Positions 1-8,938 of a stretch of 35,530 bases of DNA are shown here, one piece after another. The notes under the pieces were generated by a model that was given only the letters and a program-made list of their open reading frames with translations, made no database searches and was not told the DNA's origin. The DNA comes from Methanobacteriota archaeon (GTDB taxonomy: Archaea; Thermoplasmatota; Poseidoniia; Poseidoniales; Poseidoniaceae): the NCBI GenBank assembly GCA_002726495.1, contig PBTH01000037.1:1-35530 (forward strand). Direction: 5' to 3'. A program made the translations under genes and the position numbers. How positions within the stretch are numbered: position 1 is the first letter of the stretch; each line of letters starts with the position of its first letter.

Positions 1-1
1 A

Positions 2-946
2 TTCGCAACTTTAGCCCAAAAAGACCCTCTGCGTTCACAGCAAAATTATGCTTGGGCAGAACAAAATGCACGACAAGCCATTCTCCACGACTTCACCGAT
101 GAACGAAATTGGCGTTGTCTTGCTGAACTGAAGGTATCCAATCAGGATGGAGAGGGGCTTCATTCATTGCTTGAAGATGTCTTTTCGATATTGGGTAGAG
201 ACCCTGAACAACTTGACCAGTTGAAAGGTATTGACTTTTTAGCAGTGGGGAGAGAATTGCTTGAAGCTGCATTCACGCGAGACCCCCTTGACCCTGATTC
301 GTGGTGGAGTCTTGTTTCGCAGCATCATGAAGACGAAAATTCTGCACCCTTTACCATTACACTCGAAGAGTTTTCAGAACGATGCAAACGACTTGATTTC
401 AGAGATCAAAGAGCAAATATTGTCTTCGGAAGACGCATTGAGAGAATCCGTGTCTCTGGAAATGAAGATTTGTTTATTGAATTGGCTCGTCACCTTCTTG
501 CTCATCGACCCAACAACCATGAACTTTGGATGGAGATGGGGCGGCTTCATGAACGAAGGGAAGAGATTGATGATGCATGGTCGTGTTATGACCATGTTCA
601 GCAATTAAGGCCGCATTTGGATGTTCGTGACCAATTCCTTACACGTTTGAAGGGAAACATGGATGGAGCGGAAAAACAACCTTGGTCGGGCCCATCTGTC
701 ACACATCGGACCGCCTTTTTGGCCAACATGGAATCGTTGACGAAACGAGTCTCAACCGCAGCGGAAGAGCAAACTGAAGTTGTTGAGGAGGAAGAAACTA
801 CTGACGCACACCCCGATAAAGCCCGCCTTGAGGAATTGTTGAAGAGTGAAGACCATCAACAAGCATTCTTTTTGGCACGAAGACTGGTTGCAAATGGAGA
901 ACAATGGGCAGAAGAATTCTTGAACATCATCAAAGAAAAGATGTGA
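2..946 (+). CDS. TPR-like helical repeat protein, 5'-truncated by window edge
   Basis: Frame stays open upstream of the listed TTG start (167) to base 2 (FATLAQKDPLRSQQNYAWAEQNARQAILHDF...). Helical repeat character, e.g. LARHLLAHRPNNHELWMEMGRLHERREEIDDAWSCYDHVQQLRP. Confidence 0.7.
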   Translation, partial: FATLAQKDPLRSQQNYAWAEQNARQAILHDFTDERNWRCLAELKVSNQDGEGLHSLLEDVFSILGRDPEQLDQLKGIDFLAVGRELLEAAFTRDPLDPDSWWSLVSQHHEDENSAPFTITLEEFSERCKRLDFRDQRANIVFGRRIERIRVSGNEDLFIELARHLLAHRPNNHELWMEMGRLHERREEIDDAWSCYDHVQQLRPHLDVRDQFLTRLKGNMDGAEKQPWSGPSVTHRTAFLANMESLTKRVSTAAEEQTEVVEEEETTDAHPDKARLEELLKSEDHQQAFFLARRLVANGEQWAEEFLNIIKEKM

Positions 947-950
947 GTTA

Positions 951-1367
951 ATGACGAGTGAACTTCCTATTTTCACACTTGCATGGGTCACCTGTGAGGA
1001 AGAACAAACAACACCCATGGGTTCGGGGGGTAGAGTACTTTTCGTCAATCATCCAGAACGCGGTTGGGAAATACCCGGTGGTCACCTGGAGGAAGGGGAA
1101 CTTCCAGAGGAAGCACTTCTTAGAGAATTACGAGAAGAAACTGGTGTCATCGGTCGATTTGTATCTTGGAATAAAACATACTACCCAAAGGGGTGGGTTG
1201 GTCATGTTGTCGTTCCCAAAACGACCGAGGAATCGTGGACAGTAACCGACGAAAAGGTCACTGAAGTAAAATGGTGGTCAATGACGCCCCCATTGATTCA
1301 ATGGACACCTGAGGAATTCGAGGATTTAGCAGGCTACTTTGCTCGTGAAGAATCAAATGAGTGTTAA
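951..1367 (+). CDS. NUDIX hydrolase
   Basis: Nudix box GGHLEEGELPEEALLRELREETG. Confidence 0.92.
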   Translation: MTSELPIFTLAWVTCEEEQTTPMGSGGRVLFVNHPERGWEIPGGHLEEGELPEEALLRELREETGVIGRFVSWNKTYYPKGWVGHVVVPKTTEESWTVTDEKVTEVKWWSMTPPLIQWTPEEFEDLAGYFAREESNEC

Positions 1368-2423
1368 TGTTGAAAGCCGTTTTGACCATTTTAATCTAAG
1401 TTCTTCATTGGATTCATCGCAACATGCTTGTGCAACAGCAGCCAACATTGGATCATCAACTGCTTCAGGATTCATCATCAAGTCATTGAATACTTCCATG
1501 CGCCCCATCTTGTGAGCAATCGTTAGCATGGCCCTCAATGCTGGTCGCTCAGGCCCTCCATGGCCTGCTTCTAAATTCTCTACGCACCAACTAAAGACAT
1601 TGCTAATGTCCTCATATTGAACTCGTAACACTGGGCGTTCTTGATCCAAATCAACAGGCTTTGCTTCCTCAACCTGAACATGCATTGGAGGTGCGTTATC
1701 GTCGATATGGTTGAGAGACAATTCAATGAAGAGCGAGCCACCTTCTATTGCCATTTGATGTTGATGAGCAAGTATTGCATGTTTGTGGGCATTCCAAGCA
1801 TGCCGACCTGCATCAAAGAAATGACCCAAACCGTACCGTATTCTGCTTGCACCAAGTCTTGAAATGGCAACGGTTTCATGGGCATGTCCACCTTTCCTAG
1901 AGATGTCTCCATAGACTTGAAGCGCCATGAGATTTTCACCTTGAGCCAAATGATATGCGGCCTTGTTGAGGAGGGATAAATCATGGTCCCGACTCGCTCT
2001 TGCGACTGATTTGAGTCGGGTTTCTGCCCAAGTTAGATCCTCCTCAGCACCTTCAACATCTCCTGATTCATAACGGACCAATCCACGCTCCATTCGCAAG
2101 CGACCTTCTAAAGCAAGGTCCCGAGTCTCAGCTGTCCGAGTTACATCCAGAGCACTTTCAATGGCTTCAAGGAGATGCGTATCACCGAGCCAACGCCTTC
2201 GAACCAAGCCAAGAACAGCATGTTCAGCTGGACTCAACAAATCATTCATCGTGTCAAGCAGTTCAGGAGCATCAAGAAACAAAGAAGCTTCAGCTAAGGG
2301 TAACCATGAGGACCAATTCATTTCATTCTTCCACTGAATGAGTGTATCCGAATCAACTGGACCTTCTGTTCGCCATTTTGATACAAAATGACCAGGTCCT
2401 TGTGGGGTTTCTATAATCGTCAT
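1353..2423 (-). CDS. TPR-like helical repeat protein of unknown function
   Basis: Long ORF. Start placed at MTIIETPQG (2423) because the longer ORF start (2507) lies inside the upstream DHH gene. Repeats such as ALEGRLRMERGLVRYESGDVEGAEEDLTWAETRL. Confidence 0.7.
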   Translation of the reverse strand: MTIIETPQGPGHFVSKWRTEGPVDSDTLIQWKNEMNWSSWLPLAEASLFLDAPELLDTMNDLLSPAEHAVLGLVRRRWLGDTHLLEAIESALDVTRTAETRDLALEGRLRMERGLVRYESGDVEGAEEDLTWAETRLKSVARASRDHDLSLLNKAAYHLAQGENLMALQVYGDISRKGGHAHETVAISRLGASRIRYGLGHFFDAGRHAWNAHKHAILAHQHQMAIEGGSLFIELSLNHIDDNAPPMHVQVEEAKPVDLDQERPVLRVQYEDISNVFSWCVENLEAGHGGPERPALRAMLTIAHKMGRMEVFNDLMMNPEAVDDPMLAAVAQACCDESNEELRLKWSKRLSTLTLI

Positions 2424-2428
2424 GTGAT

Positions 2429-3430
2429 TCACTCCGTTCGTTTTGTTCGAGCCACTGCATCGATGAAGGCTGACTCGGCGGCTACGGGGTCTGCTGAACC
2501 CGACCATCCAGCCGCACCATCATGACCTCCTCCGTCTCCACCGATTTTTTTAGCAACATCAGCCATGATGTTTCCGAGATGAATTCCTTGTTTGACACTT
2601 GACCGTGGTGCACGAACAGTAAGACGGGTCTCACCATCTCTCTGACGAGTGACTACAACTGCGTCTGCTCCAATTGAAACCAACAATGAAGCAACCTTGC
2701 CTTCAAGAGTTCCGCAACGAGTTCGTACAACACTCCAAGGTCCAGCCTCGGTCATCTCTGCCCGGTTCATACCACGAAGTATTGCACCTCTTTCACTGGG
2801 GGAAATGGTTTCCTCCTCAAGGAATTCAATGAACGATTGGTAATCTATATCGCCATGATGAATGAGCTTACCTGCTGTAGAAAATGACGTATGATTGGCA
2901 TGGCGAAAGCGTCCCGTGTCCGTGATTAAACCAGCGATTAAAAATTCGCAAACTTGTGGGGTCAGCGCCGATGTTGAATGAAGGAAAAGGTAGTCTGAAA
3001 CGAGTTCAGTCGTCGCCTTAACATCCCATTGGAGGAACAAGTCCTCATCATCCAATTCCCACTCGTTTGTTGCGTGATGGTCAAGAATACATTTTGGAAC
3101 ATCGGGCAAGTTCAAACCCGTCTGGTTTTCAGCAGCAGCATCTACGACAACCACTCCTGCAAGATCCTTGGGCCACGAACGATGATTGGGATTCAATTTG
3201 CGGAATGGAGCTTGATGGTGCTGAACCATTTTTTTTGCTAACCTTCCAAGATGCAAACCGCAAGCCATCAAGCGAGGATGAGATGCTGCGAGGGCAATGG
3301 CGGAACCGACGGTATCCATATCACCGTTCTTTCCTGTGACCACGGCAACAGGGCCGTTATGGACGGCTTTCATCAGCCATGAGTGAAAGGAATCTAAATC
3401 CTTAGCACGCTCTTCTTCGGTTGATTTCAT
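2429..3430 (-). CDS. DHH/DHHA1-family phosphoesterase (NrnA/RecJ-like)
   Basis: VVTGKNGDMDTVGSAIAL, ILDHHATNEW, AGLITDTGRFRHAN and C-terminal GGDGGGHDGAAGWSG (DHHA1). Position after prefoldin beta is typical of the archaeal exosome superoperon. Confidence 0.9.
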   Translation of the reverse strand: MKSTEEERAKDLDSFHSWLMKAVHNGPVAVVTGKNGDMDTVGSAIALAASHPRLMACGLHLGRLAKKMVQHHQAPFRKLNPNHRSWPKDLAGVVVVDAAAENQTGLNLPDVPKCILDHHATNEWELDDEDLFLQWDVKATTELVSDYLFLHSTSALTPQVCEFLIAGLITDTGRFRHANHTSFSTAGKLIHHGDIDYQSFIEFLEEETISPSERGAILRGMNRAEMTEAGPWSVVRTRCGTLEGKVASLLVSIGADAVVVTRQRDGETRLTVRAPRSSVKQGIHLGNIMADVAKKIGGDGGGHDGAAGWSGSADPVAAESAFIDAVARTKRTE

Positions 3431-3744
3431 CCTTGGGCCCCTTGAAGTGATGTCTTGAGTTCTTCATAGGTTTGAACCAACTGTAATTCACGTTCAGTAA
3501 ATCGTTCCAAGTGAAGTTTTAGAGCTGACAGTGTTTCTTCTAATTCTAAAATCAATTGTTCCCGATCTGCTACCTCGACTAGGACGCCACCGAGTTGACG
3601 ATGGAGGGCGAGGTGGTCCGGTTGATTTTTGACGGCCACAATGGTGCCTTCCAATTCTTGAACTTGGGCTCGTACGCTGCTTACCTGTTGTCGTGCAGCT
3701 TGGACTTCACCAACGACCATTTGGAGTTGTTCTAAGTTCTCCAT
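3427..3744 (-). CDS. pfdB: prefoldin subunit beta
   Basis: [21 protein letters not shown]...LHRQLGGVLVEVADREQLILELEETLSALKLHLERFTERELQL coiled-coil/GGVLVEV signature. Start placed at ATG 3744, preceded by GGTGAG. Stop overlaps the DHH start (ATGA). Confidence 0.88.
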   Translation of the reverse strand: MENLEQLQMVVGEVQAARQQVSSVRAQVQELEGTIVAVKNQPDHLALHRQLGGVLVEVADREQLILELEETLSALKLHLERFTERELQLVQTYEELKTSLQGAQG

Positions 3745-3753
3745 GTTCTCACC
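3707..3753 (-). repeat. 47-bp exact direct repeat, copy A (pfdB RBS + start + first codons)
   Basis: tcaccaacgaccatttggagttgttctaagttctccatgttctcacc, identical to 34486-34532. Confidence 0.97.
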
Positions 3754-3776
3754 GAATTGATGGAAGAACCACTGGT

Positions 3777-4001
3777 TCAAGAATGCTTTGCGAAGACCTT
3801 CAACACTTCATCGGTTGCAATGAGTCCTCGCATACGGGTATTCCACATGGCTCGGAGATCTTTGCATTTCGTTTCAGTCAATTCCAGGGAGAATGAATTG
3901 GAATCGTTCCATTCAGTATCACAATCAGTAGCTAATGCAGCGCAAAGCGCCTCTGTATCGGTGATTGTTCGAGATTGGATGACGAGTGCAAGGTGCCACA
4001 T
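3777..4001 (-). CDS. Pcc1-like KEOPS subunit
   Basis: 74-aa ORF with the conserved genomic position between L37Ae and prefoldin beta. Pcc1-like pattern ...ALATDCDTEWNDSNSFSLELTETKCKDLRAMWNTRMRGLIATDEVLKVF. Confidence 0.6.
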   Translation of the reverse strand: MWHLALVIQSRTITDTEALCAALATDCDTEWNDSNSFSLELTETKCKDLRAMWNTRMRGLIATDEVLKVFAKHS

Positions 4002-4022
4002 GATGACACCCCAATTGCGTCT

Positions 4023-4391
4023 TCACTCTTCCTCTTCGTCAGCGGATGCTCTGCCTTCAGCGAGTTCTCGCTCGTAATTCATAGCAGCTTCCTGTGCGAT
4101 GAAAGCCATGTCTGCAGTGGTAGCACCATCAACGGAGCGTCGAAGAATTCGGCTGTTTGCTTCAGAGGCACGAGTGAACGGTTCCCAAGCGCCGCCGGCA
4201 AATGTGTGGTCGCATTTCTTGCAAGTCCAGATGCCTACAGATTTGCGCTCAACCTTTTGATATTGACAAACTGGGCAAGTATATTTGCGAGAGCGCTTGG
4301 CCATTGCTGAGCCTGCATTTCGTCGCACTGAGACACCATATCGTGCACCAAATCGTGCTGTTGCTCCGGCTTTTTGTGTTCGCTTTGCCAA
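4023..4391 (-). CDS. rpl37ae: 50S ribosomal protein L37Ae with acidic C-terminal extension
   Basis: ARFGARYGVSVRRNAGSAMAKRSRKYTCPVCQYQKVERKSVGIWTCKKCDHTFAGGAWEPFT, C2C2 zinc ribbon of L37Ae. TTG start immediately after the rrp42 stop, with GGAGG upstream. Confidence 0.92.
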   Translation of the reverse strand: MAKRTQKAGATARFGARYGVSVRRNAGSAMAKRSRKYTCPVCQYQKVERKSVGIWTCKKCDHTFAGGAWEPFTRASEANSRILRRSVDGATTADMAFIAQEAAMNYERELAEGRASADEEEE

Positions 4392-5180
4392 TCAGTTCCC
4401 CTCCTTTTTTGCTACGAGTTTTCGAAGTTCAGCGCAGTGCTTTTGAGCCACATCAAATATCTCGGCAAACTCGGCGGGCGTGAACACCCCTCTTAATCCC
4501 TTTTGCAAGGAGTGGAGGTGACCTTCGTCTCCAAGAGTAATGTGGATTCGTTCATCTCCACCCAACTCTTCCTCTTCGGATGGGTCGTAAACAAATCTTC
4601 CACCTGCACGAGTGAACGAAGCCATAATCGGAGTGCTGCTCACTTGCAATTTGTGATCTTCACCGACATCAAAGCGTTCTGCAGGTACGACCGCAGTACG
4701 CAAAGCAGCAATTGCAGCAAGGCCGCATGCATCAAAGATATTGCCTTGGTCTGACATCACGTGAATATCGATCATAACTCCCCAGACTTTCTCACCAGGG
4801 ACAATGCACAAACTCTCCATGTCAATGCAGTTTGATTCGCGAATTCCTCGGTCAACGACACGGCTGAGTTCAATGGACTGCGGAGATGGGGGGCCGGGTT
4901 CATATTTTCGGCCGGCTACTGGACGAAGTTCAGCACCGCACATCAAAGACCCTTGAGTTGGACGATCTGGCCATGGTGTTCGGAGTTCAAACTTGACACC
5001 TGCATAGACAATGGTACCACCCATGACGACTTTTGCTGAACCTTCTGCATTGTACAAGCAATCGGTTTCAAGAGTTACATCACGAGCTTCCCAGCGGCCA
5101 CGGCCGTCAAGACGTTGGTCTTCTTCAGCAAGACGAGCGAGTTCTTGGCGAAGCAAACTAGGAACGAGTTGAACCATCAA
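4392..5180 (-). CDS. rrp42: exosome complex RNase PH-domain subunit Rrp42
   Basis: RLDGRGRWEARDVTLETDCLYNAEGSAKVVMGGTIVYAGVKFELRTPWPDRPTQGSL. Paired with Rrp41 and Rrp4 upstream. Confidence 0.93.
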   Translation of the reverse strand: MMVQLVPSLLRQELARLAEEDQRLDGRGRWEARDVTLETDCLYNAEGSAKVVMGGTIVYAGVKFELRTPWPDRPTQGSLMCGAELRPVAGRKYEPGPPSPQSIELSRVVDRGIRESNCIDMESLCIVPGEKVWGVMIDIHVMSDQGNIFDACGLAAIAALRTAVVPAERFDVGEDHKLQVSSTPIMASFTRAGGRFVYDPSEEEELGGDERIHITLGDEGHLHSLQKGLRGVFTPAEFAEIFDVAQKHCAELRKLVAKKEGN

Positions 5181-5908
5181 GCCTCACCTCCTTCGTATCG
5201 CTTTTGTAAGGCTTCAACCATAATTTCATGGATCTCCTTTGCTGCTTTGAAATTGTATTCCATAGCAAGATTGTATTCGTCAGGAGAGAGGTCGCCATCC
5301 ATTTGTAGGAATGCAATCTCACCGGTGTTTGGAAGGATTCCGACAGGCAAATCCGCCTGGCCGTAGTTGTCTTCCGCCTTGTCAAGGTCAAGAACAACTG
5401 TGTCCTCAATCTTACCAGATGCAACACCGACGATGAGGTCACGCATTGGAATTCCTGCATCTGCAAGTGCAACTGCTGCAGCAGTGATACCTGCACAACG
5501 AGTTCCAGCTTCTGCAGCGAGAATCTCAATTTCAACTCGGATTTTAGAGCGAGGATAGCGTTCAACGAGAACAACCGACTCGAGCGCTTCAGCAGTAACC
5601 TTGGAGATTTCTCTTGAGCGTCGGTTAAACCCTGGACGAATGCGGTCGGAAGTTGAAAATGGCGCCATGTTGTAGCGCACATCTATGACTGCACGGTCTT
5701 GTCGTTGAATCTTTCTTGGGTGTGCTTCCATCGGACCATAGACTGCCGCAACAGCAACATTCAGTCCGTGAGTCACCATAGCAGACCCATCTGCAGCAGG
5801 TAAGACACCCGCTTCAATTTTGACCGGTCGCATTTCATCCAGCTTTCGCCCATCAAGGCGCAAACCATCTTCTTGTAGTAATTTTACATCTCCGTATCCG
5901 CCCATCAA
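5177..5908 (-). CDS. rrp41: exosome complex exonuclease Rrp41
   Basis: GLRLDGRKLDEMRPVKIEAGVLPAADGSAMVTHGLNVAVAAVYGPMEAHPRKIQRQDRAVIDVRYNMAPFS, ALADAGIPMRDLIVGVASG. Confidence 0.95.
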   Translation of the reverse strand: MMGGYGDVKLLQEDGLRLDGRKLDEMRPVKIEAGVLPAADGSAMVTHGLNVAVAAVYGPMEAHPRKIQRQDRAVIDVRYNMAPFSTSDRIRPGFNRRSREISKVTAEALESVVLVERYPRSKIRVEIEILAAEAGTRCAGITAAAVALADAGIPMRDLIVGVASGKIEDTVVLDLDKAEDNYGQADLPVGILPNTGEIAFLQMDGDLSPDEYNLAMEYNFKAAKEIHEIMVEALQKRYEGGEA

Positions 5909-6594
5909 GCATCACCTTTCTTTTGTTGTTCCATCTCTGCGAGAATCGCTTCGAATTCTGTAGTGTGGCCTTTTTCAGCCACCATTTGGAGAGCCTTACG
6001 AGCCCATGCAATTCCTTCTGAATCGCCATCAATCCATACACGGCCATTTTCACCGACCATAATACGGCAGTCACAAGCATCACGAAGACGCTGGAGGAGG
6101 CTGTTGCCGTCTCCACGAATACGATCAACATGCTGAACAGGAATGCTCTCAACAGCACCTTGGTTGAGGCGGCGCAAGCCTACACCTTTCATCGTGAGAA
6201 CAACATTGTGGCATTCGTCCACTTCTTGGACTCGGGCCAAAACAACGTTGCCAACATCCATGTGTTGGCGGGCTGCTCCAAATTCAACCTTCCATGGTGC
6301 GAGAGACATCGGGAGCAATCCTTGGAATGCTCCATTGATGTCCATGAACCATAGGTTGTTACGGACTTCCGCCACATTGGCAACAACAAGGTCGCCAGAG
6401 CGAGGCATGTATGCTGAATGAATAGGATGAACAGACATGGTGTTGTTCTTTTCTTGAAGCCATCCGAGTTGGGTGGCTATCATTGTATCTTTTTCGGTAA
6501 TAATACCGCTTCCTGTACGCTTCCCGGCGGATGGCCCGATGGCCATACCCGGGGTCACGAGGCGCTGCTCGGCGCCGGTTTGACCTTGGGACAT
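5905..6594 (-). CDS. rrp4: exosome complex RNA-binding protein Rrp4
   Basis: VTPGMAIGP..., S1-like GDLVVANVAEVRNNLWFMDINGAFQGLLPMS and KH-like VDRIRGDGNSLLQRLRDACDCRIMVGENGRVWIDG. Start placed at MSQGQTG; ORF extends to 6663. Confidence 0.92.
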   Translation of the reverse strand: MSQGQTGAEQRLVTPGMAIGPSAGKRTGSGIITEKDTMIATQLGWLQEKNNTMSVHPIHSAYMPRSGDLVVANVAEVRNNLWFMDINGAFQGLLPMSLAPWKVEFGAARQHMDVGNVVLARVQEVDECHNVVLTMKGVGLRRLNQGAVESIPVQHVDRIRGDGNSLLQRLRDACDCRIMVGENGRVWIDGDSEGIAWARKALQMVAEKGHTTEFEAILAEMEQQKKGDA

Positions 6595-6665
6595 TCTTTT
6601 CTCTCCAATCACGGCGAAACGCCATCCCATGATAAAGGCCACCCTACTCAAAGCAGGTTGCATTC

Positions 6666-7352
6666 TTACAATTCTTTGACTTCCACATCGGAGGAACGCC
6701 GCATAACCTGCTGAATTAATTCAGGTTTCATGCCTGCTGGGCATTCTACAACACATGCCCACGAGCCGTCCTCCAACCAACCTTCTTTTTCTTGATATGG
6801 GCGCAGAACCTGATGAACTCCACCGTAAGCTGATCCTGGAACTTTGAATGCCATTCGAACCGATTCAAAGGAGAGGGGAATCAATGGCTTGAGTTTTGAA
6901 ATAGCGTCTTTTACCTGCTCCTCAAGACGTTTGAAAGGATCAACAGAATACCTGGATTCATCCAGCGCCAATTCAAGTCGAGTCTTTGGATGAGGTGACT
7001 TTGTTTTAGGATCAACTGCTTGGGAATGAATGTGGTGGATGATTTGTTGGCGCATACTCGCCACCATCGCCTTTCGTTGAGCAGTGGTTAGTTGAAGACT
7101 CCCTTTCTCAAAGATGGTTTGTGCAATAGGGATGATATCTTGGGTTCCAAAAACATTCTCTATGGCTTCGGCAGTGGGGCGTTCACCGCCACGTGCATCA
7201 TGAAAGACCTCATCCATTGCAAAAAAATCATCAGGATTCACCGATGTTGGATCTGCTTTAAAGTCATCAACAAGGTATGGGTCAACCAGTATCTCGTAGC
7301 GTTTGCCACCCTTTTCCATACGTGCAAGGACGGCTTCATCAAGACTAACCAT
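6666..7352 (-). CDS. SBDS/Sdo1 ribosome maturation protein
   Basis: MVSLDEAVLARMEKGGKRYEILVDPYLVDDFK...GERPTAEAIENVFGTQDIIPIAQTIFEKGSLQLTTAQRKAMV, characteristic SBDS N-terminus. Confidence 0.95.
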   Translation of the reverse strand: MVSLDEAVLARMEKGGKRYEILVDPYLVDDFKADPTSVNPDDFFAMDEVFHDARGGERPTAEAIENVFGTQDIIPIAQTIFEKGSLQLTTAQRKAMVASMRQQIIHHIHSQAVDPKTKSPHPKTRLELALDESRYSVDPFKRLEEQVKDAISKLKPLIPLSFESVRMAFKVPGSAYGGVHQVLRPYQEKEGWLEDGSWACVVECPAGMKPELIQQVMRRSSDVEVKEL

Positions 7353-7407
7353 GGTTTTCCCTATTCGGGGACAAGAGGTGCAGGCGCATCAATGTGCCGA
7401 CGCTTCC

Positions 7408-8136
7408 TCAATTATCAAGAGGCTTCAATCGGTCGATTTGCTTGTTAACCGCTGCACGGTCAAGAACTCTGTAACCTTCAGAATCTACGACTGTAACTTC
7501 AACTGCCTCCCGGTTGAGTTCTGCATCGTTTGCAGAACGAAGGGCTTCAAGACCAAGTTTCATGGCTGCATTGAGAGTCATGTTGTCCTTCCAATTGTCC
7601 TCAAAGAATTCGATTACTGTGTTTCGACCACTGCCAATTGCACCTGCATGGTAAGACTGGTATGCCCCAGAGGGGTCTGTCTCGTAAAGATGGATTCCGT
7701 TATCGTCAACACCACCAATGAGGAGCGCAGTACCAAAAGGTCGTGAGCCTCCATATTGTGTGAACGATTGTTTGAAATCACAAATTTTCTTGACCAAAAC
7801 ATCAACAGGAACCGTAGCCCCGTACGTAATTCGGTTGACTTGAGCCTCCACTCGAGCACGAGCGACAAGTTGACGAGCGTCTGCGACCAATCCTGAGGTG
7901 GCAATACCGATATGATTGTCAATCTTGAACATTTTTTCAATGGAATCGGGAAGAATAAGTCTGCTGATGATTCGCTTATCACAAACAAGGACGACGCCAT
8001 CTTTGAATTTCAATCCGGCAGTTGTCGTACCACGCTTCACTGATTCACGGGCGTATTCTACTTGGAACAAACGTCCATCCGGGCTAAATGTGGTAATTCC
8101 ATGGTCGTATCCTCTTCCGCTTGGTTGCATATTCAT
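7408..8136 (-). CDS. psmA: proteasome subunit alpha
   Basis: GRGYDHGITTFSPDGRLFQVEYARESVKRGTTTAGLKFKDGVVLVCDKR, canonical alpha-subunit N-terminus. Confidence 0.97.
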   Translation of the reverse strand: MNMQPSGRGYDHGITTFSPDGRLFQVEYARESVKRGTTTAGLKFKDGVVLVCDKRIISRLILPDSIEKMFKIDNHIGIATSGLVADARQLVARARVEAQVNRITYGATVPVDVLVKKICDFKQSFTQYGGSRPFGTALLIGGVDDNGIHLYETDPSGAYQSYHAGAIGSGRNTVIEFFEDNWKDNMTLNAAMKLGLEALRSANDAELNREAVEVTVVDSEGYRVLDRAAVNKQIDRLKPLDN

Positions 8137-8290
8137 GACCTCTATTTCTTTCGTTTCGTTGACACTTTATGAGGATGCGGGTTAATCGGCATGAACTCGT
8201 GTCGCCTTCAACAAGCATTGCAATACCCCGCCCCATATCAACCCTCAGTTTGAGAATCATGCTCATGAAGGTGGACTTCTTGGAGCAATT

Positions 8291-8938
8291 ATGCGAGTCG
8301 CAGTGTTGTCATCTGGTGGCAAAGATTCTGCAGCTGCATGGTGGTGGGCATTATGCAAAGGTTGGTCCATTGATTGTCTGGTAACGGTAACCATTACCGG
8401 TGAGGATTCACCAATGTTTCAGATACCTGGTACACATCTCGTTCAACAGCAAGCAAATTTAGCCGGTGTTGAATGGGTTGAAGTTAGCACTACAGGAAAA
8501 ACTCCCAATGACATTGAGGATCTAGAAAAGGCATTGCGAGAGCGGAACATCGACGGCATTGTCAGTGGTGCACTGCGGTCGGACTATCAAAAGTCCCGCC
8601 TCGAACGTATGGCAGAACGACTCGAGATTAAGAGTTGGACTCCTCTTTGGCATCAAAATGGCGATGCACATCTTTCGTCCATGGTCGAGAATGGATTCAC
8701 CATCATGATTACAGGGGTTAGTTGCGAAGGTTTGGATGATACGTGGCTTGGTAAAACATTGGATAGAACAAACCTCAATCAATTGAGAGATCTTGCTGAC
8801 AAATATCGCTTCCACATTGAAGGAGAGGGCGGAGAGTACGAAACATTGGTTCTCAGCGGCCCACATTTCAATGGAGAGATGACAGTAAAACACACCACTC
8901 ACTGGGATGGTGTTCGGGGCCATCTCGAGTTTCACTGA
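8291..8938 (+). CDS. Diphthine--ammonia ligase / Dph6-like N-type ATP pyrophosphatase
   Basis: MRVAVLSSGGKDSAAAWWWA (PP-loop SGGKDS), GIVSGALRSDYQKSRLERMAERLEIKSWTPLW, FHIEGEGGEYETLVLSGP. Confidence 0.88.
   Translation: MRVAVLSSGGKDSAAAWWWALCKGWSIDCLVTVTITGEDSPMFQIPGTHLVQQQANLAGVEWVEVSTTGKTPNDIEDLEKALRERNIDGIVSGALRSDYQKSRLERMAERLEIKSWTPLWHQNGDAHLSSMVENGFTIMITGVSCEGLDDTWLGKTLDRTNLNQLRDLADKYRFHIEGEGGEYETLVLSGPHFNGEMTVKHTTHWDGVRGHLEFH

Noticed and set aside
2423-2507. Extended N-terminus of the 1353..2507 ORF (MVGFSRPRSRRVSLHRCSGSNKTNGVNH)
   Set aside because: Lies inside the DHH gene 3' end; the downstream ATG at 2423 gives a non-overlapping gene.
3757-4077. Plus-strand ORFs antisense to pcc1/L37Ae (3693..3896, 3757..4077, 3975..4310)
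   Set aside because: Low-complexity Ser/Arg-rich antisense shadows of conserved genes.
5158-5682. 174-aa minus-strand ORF inside rrp41
   Set aside because: Frame-shifted shadow of the confidently identified Rrp41 coding sequence; no independent domain signal.
7303-7746. 147-aa plus-strand ORF opposite psmA
   Set aside because: Antisense to psmA with no recognisable family; Cys-rich composition is typical of shadow ORFs.
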